A stretch of DNA of 64,000 nt. Source: Glebionis coronaria. Taxonomy: Eukaryota > Streptophyta > Magnoliopsida > Asterales > Asteraceae. The position numbers were made by a program, and so were the translations under genes. The DNA is taken from NCBI GenBank assembly GCA_025667525.1, contig CM046878.1, positions 576,332,868 through 576,396,867 on the forward strand, given 5' to 3'. Positions 47,701-58,860 of this stretch are shown in pieces. Below the pieces are notes generated by a model. It saw only the letters and a program-made list of their open reading frames with translations. It was not told the DNA's origin and ran no database searches. The first letter of the stretch is position 1; every line of letters starts with the position of its first letter.

Positions 47701-48239
47701 TTTTTGCTAAACAGTATAAGGGCTTCATCACAAATGGTTATAGATTCCTCACAAGGCGTCGTGAAGAGTTCAAGAAGACCCAGAATTCAGGAGTCATGGT
47801 AGCAGTTGAAGGAGGATGTTATTATGGAAAGCTTACGGACATTATTGAGCTTGAATATTATCGTGGATACAAAATTGTTCTTTTCCGCTGTGATTGGGTT
47901 GACAATCGACTTTATAGAGGGCTAAAGAAAGATAAATATGGGTTTCCTCTTGTGAATTTTAATAGGCCATTGGTACACACCGGTGAAAATTTCAAAGATG
48001 ATCCTGTTATAATTTCTACTCAAGCAAGACAAGTGTTTTATATAGAGGATTTAAAAGATGATGGATGGTCGCATGTTATTGTGACCAAGCCACGGGATAT
48101 ATATGACATGGGGACCAATGTGAATAGAGATGATGATGGCTCTTATGCCCAATGTGTGCCTTTTAATCTTCCAATAATGCATGATGTGAACCAAGAACCT
48201 CGTTGGCGTCGTTGGGACACTGAACTACGAGACACTTAA
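44772..48239 (+). pseudogene. TNP2-type transposase of CACTA-3, disrupted
   Basis: Start MDKSWINAPITSKTF, an exact family start. Two exons are read, 44772-47445 and 47534-48239. Transpos_assoc (CPCNKC), TNP2/Transposase_21 (HACPNDCMLYW...CHIC), DUF4218 (YVRNKAQPEGSIAEGY) and DUF4216 (TQNSGVM ... CDWVDN ... QVFYIEDL) are all present. Candidate acidic residues lie in LASDGFNPF, WTINDFPA and DVMHIEKNV. Two lesions are seen: a TAG stop at 46311-46313 in mid-domain, and a one-base frame slip at about 47050-47060, before MVHLTIHLISEAKLGG. Exon lengths total 3380, again one base short. It is about as long as the CACTA-2 protein but clearly from another family. Confidence 0.9.
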
Positions 48240-48800
48240 TATCGATCATGTTATGTTATAATTTTACTTTTTGTCTATTTTTTGTTTTTATGTTATGTTA
48301 TGTTATAATTTTACTTACTCATTTTTGTGTGTTTCTTTATTTTTTTTATAAATGATGGTGGCTGTAAGTTGGGTAAATTTGTATAACTAGCGTTATAAAA
48401 CGCATATGTACTTCTTCATATTTTCCTCATAAGAGCTATTGAGCTACATGCATACTTATTGTTTTAGGATATTTTGTTTTAGGATATTTTGTACTGTATA
48501 TGCTTATCCTGGTACCCATAAATCATTTATTCTTGTATAGGATTGCTGCTATTAGTATTGATATTCAGTAGTTCAGTGCCCACGTATATATCTAAGGCTC
48601 AGCTAGTTATATTATCTTGCTGATGCTAAATCCTTGCTGAAATTCGAGCTCCATGAATACTGAGCTCTTAAGTAACTTTTTGTAGGCACCGCTATACAGG
48701 CTCTCTGGTGATTACAACCCTTTACATTCATATCTTAAGCTTGCTGAAGTGGCAGGGTATGTGCATTCCCCCTCCCTCCTCAAATTTCACTAGGGGGTCA
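48240..48800. other. 3' flank of TNP2 in CACTA-3
   Basis: AT-rich, with a tandem TTTTAGGATATTTTG pair at about 48462-48490. No gene. Confidence 0.45.
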
Positions 48801-48803
48801 GCT

Positions 48804-48968
48804 AGCTTGGGAATGATAGGCATCACCATCACAATCAGGTGGATATTTGCAATAAAGAGACAATAAGCACTCACAGAACCAGCAGAACAATGAATTATGT
48901 GATTGGTTCTTGTCTCTTTTGGTAAATATCCACCTGATTGTGAGGGTGATGCCTATCATTCCCAAGCT
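48804..48968. other. MIRNA-like foldback in CACTA-3
   Basis: Arms 48804-48866 and 48906-48968. The first 45 nt of the left arm (AGCTTGGGAATGATAGGCAT onward) match the complement of the right arm with one mismatch. The next 20 or so pair imperfectly, around a loop of about 40 nt. Size and arm quality suit either a young miRNA precursor or a small foldback element. I see no target duplication. Confidence 0.7.
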
Positions 48969-49400
48969 ATAAAATGCGTTATAAACACGAACCTTCTATA
49001 AACGTACAAAAAACTGTTATTATATGATGCACTGGTATCATTCCATTGGCGTGAAACTAGATAAACGTTTGACCTGTATGCCTAAAGATGAGCCGCATTG
49101 GATTATCTTCACCCTTTAACTGTTATTATATGATTTTATTGTTAGTTATTTTATTTTGTTGTATTGTGTTTATTTTCATGTGAATAAGCTCAGTTGTAGT
49201 TAATCTTTGGTTTTGTTATGAGGTTCGCGTTGATTAGTGTTTATTTAGAGCAATAAGTTTGTTGTTAGGGCTTCGTGTTTGTTTAATAGAACCAGGTGCA
49301 TTTGAGAAGAGAGGTTTTTAAACCAAATTAACACTATGACACCCATGTATATTATGGCTGCATAAATTCTACTGCTGTACTAGAAAACTAAATATAAAAA
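48969..49400. other. No recognisable feature
   Basis: AT-rich spacer within CACTA-3. Nothing is called. Confidence 0.45.
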
Positions 49401-49407
49401 GTAAAAA

Positions 49408-49466
49408 TGGAGATGCGGGGTATCGATCCCCGTACCTCTCGCATGCTAAGCGAGCGCTCTACCATT
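49408..49466 (-). pseudogene. Truncated tRNA-Ala (AGC)
   Basis: On the minus strand AATGGTAGAGCGCTCGCTTA then GCATGCGAGAGG and the T arm CGGGG-ATCGATA-CCCCG, ending CATCTCCA. This is a nuclear tRNA-Ala with anticodon AGC from mid D arm to the 3' end. The 5' acceptor strand and the start of the D arm are replaced by unrelated ATTATTCC. It cannot form a normal acceptor stem, so it is a pseudogene. It sits inside CACTA-3. Confidence 0.85.
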
Positions 49467-49602
49467 ATGGAATAATATATATTTTACATCACATTATGGA
49501 TTTTTGCTTTGTGCAAATAAAGACGACGTACAAAAACCCTTCTACTTGTGCAGAACATCATTATATTCAGAAAAGGGATATGTAGGTTTGTGATAGTTGA
49601 AC

Positions 49603-50350
49603 CATAGTCACATGGAAGGGGGATCGCTTCGGTACGGGATCGCGGTACGGGATCGTGGTTCGCTATTTCTCAAAATCTGGTACGACGTGGGGTAGGCTCA
49701 TTTTGGTACGCTTCGGTTCGGTGTACCATATATTTCGGTTCGATGTACCAAATACTTTGGTACGGCGTGCACAATAATAATAAACATAAAACATTTCATT
49801 GGATTTAATACTTAATGATGAAGGAAAAACATAATTGAAAGAAAAACGTGTTAAGGATTGTGTTTCGCTTTGAGTCATGTTCATCTTCAAGATCTTATGT
49901 CATGCTTTTTTTATGTTGATCCAGAGATCTTTTTTGACCACTTGCTTGATAACCGAATGTCATTTTGAAGATATGACTGTTTATTAAGAAAGAAAAGTGC
50001 ATTGTAAATATAAAAAAACCCTTTACTCTTCCTATGAAAACACAGCTTTACTCTTCACATGAAAACACACCTTTACTCTTCCCATGAAAACCCATTTAAG
50101 AGCATTATAAATACAAACTTTGTATTAGATAGTAATCAGACACGTTTTCGAGGCCTATAAATCGCCGATCTGCAAAGTTTTGGATCGCGATCCGGTACGA
50201 TTGGGAACGCCAATTGGGTACGATTGGGAACGAAACTTTATGTGTTTTTGGTTCGCGATCCATGGCGATCCGGATCGCGACCGTACCACGATTGGGATCG
50301 CTCGTACCAGATCGAAATTCGCCTAAGGTTTGGCGATCCATGTGACTATG
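49603..50350. mobile_element. hAT-type MITE 2
   Basis: Perfect TIRs CATAGTCACATGGA and a perfect 8-bp target duplication AGTTGAAC (49595-49602 and 50351-50358). The ends are rich in GGTACG and GATCGC motifs; the 748-bp element has no coding frame. It is inserted inside CACTA-3. Confidence 0.92.
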
Positions 50351-50358
50351 AGTTGAAC

Positions 50359-52380
50359 ACAGATTTTAACAACACGTGATAAACCAAAGATAAAAGTAAA
50401 AGACACTCAGGAATATTCACGTTTACCAAAATTTAGTGATCGATAAGTTGCGGTATATATTAATAGCGTTAGAAAAAACAGTTTACGTGAGTTAAAAACT
50501 TTTGATAACTTGTTACTAACGGGGCCGCGCGAAGGCATGCTCCTACAACAAATTATGACATAGCTTGAACTACTTGAGCTGACTTTAGGCGTACCGCACC
50601 AAAGTGCAAAACGTTCACCAACCTAGGCCATGGAATTTCTTGATCGTCCATAGGTAAGTGATTATTATATCAACATCCTTCCCTATTTATACATAATATC
50701 ATCTCTAATATATCACCTTCCTAACCGATGTGGCGACAGCATGGCTTGAGTATGCACAAAGTAAGCTGGTATGTGTTTCACAGTTCACCTATTTAACAGT
50801 AATTCCTGAGTCACATTTGAACATATTCTTTCTACAGTATGATACATCATTTAAGTGTACAACTATAATTCTATGATAAAACTCTCCTTATTTATAGTGG
50901 ACAATTACTATCAAAACATTGCAATGCTAGATAGACATAAAGCCACAGATAGACATAAAGCCACATTACCTCCAGTGCTTCAAATAAACTCTTCATGGAG
51001 AAAATTCCGGAAAAACACAAAACAGTGGGATCAATGGATCACTTTATGGTGTATTAAAACACATATATGTATTCCAGAAGCTAAATTTAGGTAACAAATA
51101 GTACGTGAAAAGTGAAATCAAGTCTAGTTAAATGACATTCTAACCTGATCAATCCTTAAAGCTACGATCAAGTTGATGCAGGTACATAATGGGTCCTTAG
51201 TGTTAATTTGTGTTAAAGATGAGAATCGGTTATATAATCACCTTCTACATAATGTAGCATCTTTAACATGAATTTGTTTGTAGTTTGAGTAAAATTGTTC
51301 ATTAATTATGGTCGATACTCGATAGTTTAGTGATTATAGTAGATACTTGGTTTTGTTTATGTTTTACATGGGAAATATGTAGTTAAGATCTCTCGACCAG
51401 TGTATGGTGATTTAAGAGTTAATGTAGCACGATTCGTACTATTTTATCCATATTTTGAGTCGTTACGGTGCAGTCTGTTGTTAAGGTTTGCGTTTTCAGT
51501 TGACAGTCGATTTCTAGGATTTTCGTTCTGTTTTTGTTTTACATGAAGATTTTGTAGTTCATCAAGTTGTTATCTGAAGTGGTGTAGCATGTTTGGTATG
51601 AATTTGTTCAAGGTATGAGTCGTTTTAGATACAGATCTGTTGTGAATTGAGAATGCAAATAAAATTGTTAAAAGCGGTTGTATGATCATTTGGTAATAAA
51701 TGCAGACATGCTTTGCGTGATTTTGTTCCATGTTTGAGTCGTTTTATTTACTGTTCTGCTATTGATCTTGTGACTCTAGTATATAAATCGAATTTCAGGT
51801 TTTTGTTTATGTTTTATATGCAAACTTTATAGTAGAACTTTTATAACTGTTTTCGTATAGTTAGTTACGTAGAGAATATATCATGTTTCGAATGCTTTTA
51901 TTTAAAGTTAGCTGTTTATTATGTAGCTCTGTTAATCATGCTTTTTTGGTCGATAGTTTGCTTTACATGCTAAATTTGTATTGTTATTAGTTACTAGTAT
52001 AACACTTATGTTTGAATTTTGATGTTGTGATATTTATATGTTCTCTGTTATACCAATATTAATGTGCATATTGATTATGAATTTGACTGCATTGTTATTG
52101 CAGGAAGGTCAAGTTCTCGGCGTTCTGTTTCCAGGAAGACATCCAAGTGTAAGCATATTTTTTAGCATGTACAAAGCTATAATTATCGCTCACTCCCTTT
52201 GGTAAAAAAAGTAGTGTTTTAACAGGCTCTTATGGGAACCGCCAATTTCAACAAAATACTATCTCCTCAGGAAAACAAATTTTTGATACTAATTATAAAA
52301 GTAGTGTTTTAACATCATTGTCAGCTATTAGTTCATTTGATACTAACTATATATTTTTTTATTTCGATATAGTTTTCAAG
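50359..52380. other. Leader and intron region of the CACTA-3 TNP1 gene
   Basis: Degenerate repeats with TTTGAGTCGTTTT, TGTTTTACATG and CTGTTCTGTT phrases occur at 51290-51990 with a spacing of about 120-170 bases. AGGAAGGTCAAGTTCTCGG near 52104, after a CAG acceptor, may be an upstream exon. Nothing else can be supported. Confidence 0.4.
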
Positions 52381-55376
52381 ATGCTCAAGTCTAAATCAAC
52401 GATGCGGAATCATAAAAGAAAACAGATTCAAATGAATCAACCAACATCACACAACTCTGAGACACATATTCGACCTTCTGTTCGACCTTCTGTTCCTTAT
52501 AACAACACCAATCACCCGTTTCAAGCACCTGTTCGACCTTCTGTTCCTTATAACAACACCAATCACCCATTTCAAGCAACTATTCAACCTTCTGTTCCTT
52601 ATAACAACACCAATCATGCATTTCAAGCAACTGTTCAACCTTCTGTTCCTTATAACAACACCAATCATGCATTTCAAGCAACTGTTCAACTATCTGTTCC
52701 TTGTAACAACACCAATCACCAAATTCAACCATCTATTCGACCTTCTTTTCTTTATGAAATGCGCCAAAACTCTTTGTCCTCATCTTCTTTTCAACCATCA
52801 GTTGGACCTACTGTGCACCGTAACTCTTCCTCCTCCTCATCCTCTTCCTATTCACAATCATCCCAATCCCGACCTACTGTCCATGAGCCAGTGTTACACA
52901 AATCTTCATCATCAAATTCGATTATGAGTCATGAGCAAGATATATTGTCGGAGGTTCAGGTCAGTCTAGCTGATCAATATGAACAGAATCTATTATCAGA
53001 GGTTGAGATCATAGGTAACTAGAATCATTTTTCAATACAAATTAGCCCTGTGTTTGTATATTATATTCTAACACATATGATAATCTTACAGACAGGAATG
53101 GAAACATTATCAGGATACAAAAGATGACCGCAAAAGATGTGTACAAGCTGAAAGGGGATGAAAAGGTGTTGGTTCACGTCAATAAACATTATCAGCTAAT
53201 CAAAAATTCCGCAGGCTTATGCTCAAGGTTCATGACCTTAATTCTCAGTCAACCAAGTCTATGTCCCCCGGATGTCAAGGACTGGAAGGCTTGTAAAAAG
53301 AGTTGTGCTTCTATGCTTATGGCAGAACTCCGGGTAATACATTCAGCTAAAAATGAATTTTTTGTTCATAGTACAATTACTTACTATTATTATACATTTA
53401 ATGTTCTTTATTATCAACTTGGCAGCGAAGATTCAGCATACCTCAAGGGGAGACTATAGACAGGGTTCTTGCTTTCATGTTTAGTGAGAGGCGTAGGAAC
53501 ATAAAGCATAGGTTGAAATCGAGCTTGTGTCAGCAAGCTGCGAATAAGCTAAATGAAGCTAATGGCATCAATGGGCTTGATGCTCAGGAGAAAGTTTATA
53601 CAGATGATGAGCTTTTGGCAGCATTGGATTTACTCAAAACACCGGAAAACTTCACTGAACACCAATGACGAGTGTATAAAAGTAATGTTAGAGATCCAAA
53701 AGCAAAGGTATTAACTTTTCATTTCAAGTTCTTGTGTAAACTTCACTGAACACCTTTGTTCATCATTGGCCTGACACGACCCTTGTTTAGAACTTTAAGA
53801 AAATGACAAGACTTTTACCAAGTTCTTGTGTAAACTACATGTATGGACATCATAGACAATGCAAGTTGGGTGATTGATGCAGATTTTATGTGACTGGAAC
53901 ATTGACTCAACTAGGGAGGGTAGAATTTGCAGGTCTAAGCAACCAAATAATCTGAAATGAAAGTTTTGTAAAGAAGTCTCCCATGTCTGTTAGTTTTGCA
54001 ATTTTTGCATTGAACTGGAGCCTTAGGATTCTCAGATTCCCGCCATTGTAAATTATTAGACTAGAATTGGTGTCAGAAACTATTTAGGTGCTTATTTCAT
54101 ATTCATTGATTCAGCTAAAACCACAAAAGTCTGATATTAATTTATACAGTTAGCGGTACTAGGATATAATGCAACTGTGGCAATTCCATGAGACAGTAGC
54201 ACTAGTTGCATATTGATGTCCACTTACAGTTATGTTTCATGTGACAATATAGTTATAGACTTTATCTTATGAGATCGTGTTGCAATAAAATGAAATGCAG
54301 AAACTCTCAATATGTGGAAAGAAAGCAAGAAGGAACACGTCCATACACATAACACTGGTGCTGTTAGTTTCGCACGGAAAAAGGATATATTTGTGAGTAA
54401 TAATTAATCTCAAAACTATTATTACTTGCATTGTTATGCAATATTTGATATTGTGTATCTAATCTACAGTTAGTGGAAAATAAAAGAGAAGCGAATGATG
54501 TTGAGTCATTTCACATTCGTTATAAAACTAAGGATGACACATATATTCAAGAAGCCACAAGAGATATGATGGTATGAACATAGTGGAATAATTTTATTTT
54601 TAAATTTTTATATGGCATACTCTGATTTATGAAATTAAAAGTGCACTGTTTGTTTTAGGTTAAAGCAAATCGACATTTATCTAGCAAGATAAACGAGCTA
54701 GGAGGTCATGAACGTGTTGGAACTGCTGAGGTGGAAAACATTGCTAGGGAGGTGCTTAACAAGCTTTTTGGAAATGAAGAACCGCATTGTTATGGGGCCG
54801 GTGTAACAAAATCCCAAGTATCAAAGTTTTGTTGCGATCTAAGAAGGATGAGGGGTGCAGTTGTAGCTGATGAAAATCGCTTATTATTGGAGAAGGTAGA
54901 GAATCAAGCTAAGGAAATTCTAACTCATAAAAAACAATTTGAGACGTGCAACAAGGAATTAGAGACCTGTAAAAAGCAGTTAGCGTCTCAGAATAAAAAA
55001 GTTGAGTCCTACAGTAAGCAACTAGATACTCAAGGTTTGCAACTCAAGAATATGGAACAAAAGCTAAATGAGGTTTTTGGAATGCTCAAAGGTTATCCTG
55101 CGTTTCCAAATCCAAATCTATCTAATGTGGCTTCTACTTCTGCTACTACTGGTACATGTGCAAATCAGGTGGGTGTTTATTATTTATTTATGCAAAAATA
55201 TCTTTTTTAGTCCCTTGGTTAAAAGACTGGTATCTTTCTTTTCAGCCATGTTCTAGCCCATCACCCTTCATGGGTGAGGATCATTACTCACCTGTCATGG
55301 ATGAGGATCATTACTCACCTGTCATGGAGGAGCATCGTTACTCATCAGTCATGGATGACCCATCATTTACTTTCTG
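52381..55376 (+). pseudogene. TNP1/Transposase_24-type gene of CACTA-3, disrupted
   Basis: Exons are read at 52381-53014, 53092-53333, 53426-53707, 54301-about 54392, 54470-54571, 54659-55168 and 55246-55376. Exon 1 has five tandem copies of a 17-residue unit (VRPSVPYNNTNHPFQAP and variants) and a Ser-rich run. Middle exons give DRVLAFMFSERRRNIKH, EHVHTHNTGAVSFARKKD, EREVLNKLFGNE-like sequence and CYGAGVTKSQV, typical of the family. A coiled coil of about 70 residues follows (QAKEILTHKKQFETCNKELE...), then a C-terminal repeat EDHYSPVMD. A TGA stop at 53666-53668 sits where Trp would be expected, and exons 3 and 4 do not join in the same phase. Presumed role: binding the CACTA-3 ends; now probably inactive. 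Confidence 0.75.
52480..52735 (+). repeat. 51-bp in-frame minisatellite in TNP1 exon 1
   Basis: Five copies of a 51-bp unit containing CCTTCTGTTCCTTATAACAA and CACCAATCA, preserved in frame as a 17-residue protein repeat. Confidence 0.92.
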
Positions 55377-56460
55377 AAAGATACAGGTATGATATTATGA
55401 TTAAAAAGGGCAGTTTGTTCCACATCTATCAACAAGTGTGTTTGAAATGGGATATGAACATGATTACGTAAAGGACAATAACGGCTCTCACAGCCTGAAT
55501 TAGTAATTGCTAATAGGTAGTGTGCACTAGACGTCCCCATTTAGGATCCCAATTAGGCAATAACGGCTCTCACAGCCTGAATTAGTAATTACATCGGCTT
55601 ATTAATCTCAGTCAAGCTGCAATTCAACTTATTATCATTGCCATTGCAAGCATATATCTTCATGGGACCAATATACCACAAGAAACTAAAGCACATGGTA
55701 AGAGTTAAATCGAACAAAATTATATACTTCCTAAAAACAACTAGAACTGATGCTGTTAAGTGTTAACAACATTATGCTAATATTTGCTAATTTTTTATGC
55801 TTTACTTTGTTCTCAAAATGACATGATTAGAAAACAAAGGAAGATATATAATGTGCGTTTCGAAAGAATATGATTTTAGGTTCAATTTTCTGTGCTGCAC
55901 ATTCTTTGAAGAGGTTTACATGTACTGAATCTAGAGGATGAGTTTAGTTTTTCGAAATAATGGTGTAGTGGATATTGCATTGAGATGTGATTTAATAAAT
56001 AGAGTGTAATTTTGCTATAAACCTAGGCGATTATGTGTATTGTTTATTAGGGATGGTGTAGTGTAGTTGTGAAATTTTGAATCTATTTGGGATGTGGCAG
56101 TAACTTAGATATATATACGTGAGGCACTAGAAATAGAATTTGAACGTTGACCCGCTTTTTTTCCTTATTATTTAGGAGATTGTTGAAGACGAAAGATCAA
56201 AGCTTTCAATGGCTTTCAGTCTGGTATAATTGCTCATGAATAGTCGAAGACGGAAGATCGAACAAGCTTTCATTGATATTTTGTAAACAAATATGTGTTT
56301 TGTGGTTTAACAAATATTGCTGCTAAAAAATTATGATCTTTCAATGTATGACAGCTGCAGAATCTATTGCAATATTAAGCATCTGATATGCATCAAGAAT
56401 TATGCTGCTTTTTTTTATATTTCGTTATAATACAGGGTAAGAATTGCATAATTGTCAAAA
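55377..56460. other. 3' region of CACTA-3
   Basis: AT-rich. One direct repeat of CAATAACGGCTCTCACAGCC (at about 55479 and 55558, followed by TGAATTAGTAATT in both). No gene. Confidence 0.5.
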
Positions 56461-56464
56461 TATA

Positions 56465-56823
56465 GGGTTAGAATTGTAAATTTATCAAGACAGAAAGTAA
56501 CAGTTAAAAGCGTGGAGTTTTATTTGATGGTGAATCATATTGGAAGTGCACAGTTTTGAGCGTGTACTTTTTAATATTTTCCACACTTTATATGGTGGCA
56601 CTGTTGAAAATCTTAACTCCAAAAAGCATGGACATTAGTCATTTTCTTCACGCTTTTAAGCGTCACAATCTATGAAGTTTGTCTACGCCTATTTACGTGT
56701 ATGATTTTTGCTGACGCCCAATAACTCCACGCTATAGATAACGTGGAGTTCAAATTTTTTCACACTTATAACCGTGTAGATATCTCCTAATATGCGTGTA
56801 TAAATATATGATTTGTTGTAGTG
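56465..56823. repeat. Right subterminal repeats of CACTA-3
   Basis: Motifs AAAGCGTGGAGTTTT, GAGCGTGTACTTTT, AACGTGGAGTTCAAATT and AACCGTGTAG occur, complementary in type to the left end, reaching to the TIR. Confidence 0.75.
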
Positions 56824-57220
56824 TACCATCAATCTAGATGATAAATTTTTGCATTCCTTGGTTGCTGTACTACGGAGTATAATAAATCATGGCTGAATCA
56901 GAACATTCATAATGCAACTTGAAAGCTGATGCAATCGGATCGACTCCGTTGCGAGTAGCCTAATGCAACTCATATCATTTTTTTCTTTGATGACCTAAAT
57001 ATCAAATGCAGTTTTCTTTCACAGAAAGTTCACCTTAACCGAACCCACCAAATAATCACACATCCTTGTGATACAGTTAAAATTGTTCATTTGGTTTTAT
57101 AAACATGTTCAATCCATAATAGAAGACGACCTTTTTATTGCTCAAGTGGACCCACCAAATAATCACACATCCACGGAAATAGTGCAAGTTGACTCTTAAT
57201 CTACATGTAGTATGTTCCTC
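56824..57220. other. No recognisable feature
   Basis: Flank between CACTA-3 and the N-terminal relic of copy B, probably intron of copy B. The phrase CCCACCAAATAATCACACATCC occurs twice (57048, 57151). Confidence 0.45.
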
Positions 57221-57224
57221 TCCG

Positions 57225-57760
57225 CTTCCTGAACTTCAGTTATCGTAACTTGAGTCTCCCCTTTACTCGACGGATTCAAGAAAACAGGCACAACACAATT
57301 CTCAAAAACATAACTTAATGGTTTTTCTTCCGATTTAGTTTCTATAACGTTACAGCAACCTTGGCAAGGGTTGTTCGATCTCTAAGTAACTTATGGTGAG
57401 GAAACAACCTCGCTTCTAGTTCATCATTATTCAACCCTCGATTAGCTAAACTTTACACATCACCCGACTCCTCCTTAACTGGGACTATTCTCTTATACAA
57501 CATTGACCATAGCCTTTTCGATCCATGCAACAGTACATCGACAACATCTGTTTAGACGCATCGGGATTATTCAAATCCAACATCCCCCTTTGTTCCTTTT
57601 TATATCCAACGCTATCCTCTTAACCTTCTCTTCCAAAAACTTACTTTCCCTCTCGAGCCACCAAAACTCAACCTCCCACTACTCACCTCACTTTCACTCC
57701 CGTTACTCGCCCTTAAACCTACACTAGACTTGTCTTAAACCTCTCAAACTATGAATTAGT
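57225..57760 (-). pseudogene. Copy B, N-terminal part of the At4g14310-like relic
   Basis: The minus strand encodes GLRASNGSESE-like sequence, then a frameshifted helix region and DLNNPDAS, and further down TEVQEAE. All align with copies A and C at the DNA level (for example CATCGGGATTATTCAAATCC at 57560, against CGTCGGGATTATTCAAATTC in copy C). Several frameshifts are present. Gene order places it directly upstream of 40.5-40.2 kb before CACTA-3 inserted. Confidence 0.6.
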
Positions 57761-58199
57761 AACATTACAGGTTAAGAGTTAACCTCGTTACCAGTGGTTA
57801 GTTACAACTTTGTCCCTCGTCCAACACCTCTTCTGCAATCTGATCAAAAGGTGACACAAGGAAGACAACACGTTATGAAATCTGAAAACCATTTCGATAA
57901 TATCATCATTATTCCTAAAACTCAACTTGTATTGCTGCATACATAAATGAATACATAGATGGGTCCCGGTCATCCCTTACGTGTCCCAGCATTGTTGCCA
58001 CAATCACTGAGCCCGGAAGACCATTATAGACTGTTGGTGATGGTGTGGCAGGTTCATTACTGATAGATTGTAACATGTTCTTTTCCGTTTGAAAATTGAT
58101 TACTAATTTAAAGAATACAAAGGACTGAATCAATACAATCCATTTGGAAGTAAAATAGACGAAAACAAATCAGTCTATAAACAAACAGGTCTAATGACC

Positions 58200-58850
58200 C
58201 AAGTCACTCATCTCAGAGACCTGCTTCATTTTTCTTTGAATATTGCAACTTGTCCTTCACTTGAACTTGTATCAACCAAATCATCTACATATACATTAAC
58301 CAACAAAATAATTTTGGAGTTGTTCAGTTTGTACACTGCTTGCTCTTGTGAACATTTCAGAAAACCCAATTCTTTTAGTTCTTTATCTAGACGAGTGTTC
58401 CATGCTCGAGGTGCTTGGTGTAGACCGTAGAGAGCTTTACGAAGTCAATACACCATGTATTCTTTTCCTTTCACAACGAACCCATCCAGTTGAGTTACGT
58501 CTACTTCCTCCCTCAATTCTCCGTTCTAGAAAGCTGACTTTACATCGATGGTGCACAGTCCAGCCTTTCATTGCTGCTAAATCCAGTAGTAATCGGGTGG
58601 TTTTGATACGTGCCACTGGAGCCAATGCGGCGCGCCTTGTGCTTTACGACATTACCTTCTGCATCTCTCTTCATTTAAACACCCATTTGAGACCGATTGG
58701 TTTGTGGCCAGAAGGAAGGGTCGTAAGCTGCCATGTTTGGTTCTTTTCAGTTGACCCAATCTGCGCTTTCATTGCTTCACACCAGGACTGTGCACATGCT
58801 GCCTCTTTATTAGTTGCAGGCTCGTCTTATACCAGCAATAATTCGTCGGG
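58200..58850 (-). pseudogene. Ty1/Copia reverse transcriptase fragment
   Basis: The minus strand reads KEAACAQSWCEAMKAQIGST, KNQTWQLTTLPSGHKPIGLK, WVFK, then DAEGNVVKHKARR, ALYGLHQAPRAWNTRLDKEL and, at the end, VNVYVDDLV. These are the RVT_2 signature blocks of Copia polyproteins, including the YVDD active-site box. There are several stops and frame changes. RNase H and the LTRs are not found. Confidence 0.85.
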
Positions 58851-58860
58851 TTCCAATCAG

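Larger units (their letters stand above)
41819..56823 (+). mobile_element. CACTA-3: CACTA transposon with decayed genes
   Basis: The left end is CACTACAAAAAAAAGTTAG and the right end the complement of CACTACAACAAATCATA. The target duplication is TAC at 41816-41818 and 56824-56826. The length is 15005 bp. Subterminal repeats are of the type AAGCGTGGAGTTTT and AACCGTAGACTTTT, unlike those of CACTA-1 and -2. It carries TNP2 and TNP1 genes in the same order as CACTA-2, both disrupted, and has itself been hit by an hAT MITE. It separates the two halves of copy B. Confidence 0.9.

Noticed and set aside
48804..48968. Resemblance of the hairpin arm to the miR482/2118 superfamily
   Set aside because: Only short pieces (GCCTAT, ATTCCC) agree with my memory of that family; not enough to name it.
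52391..52689. Antisense ORFs (repeats of CCYKEQKVEQ, IGVVIRNRR)
   Set aside because: They are shadows of the 51-bp repeat in the TNP1 exon.
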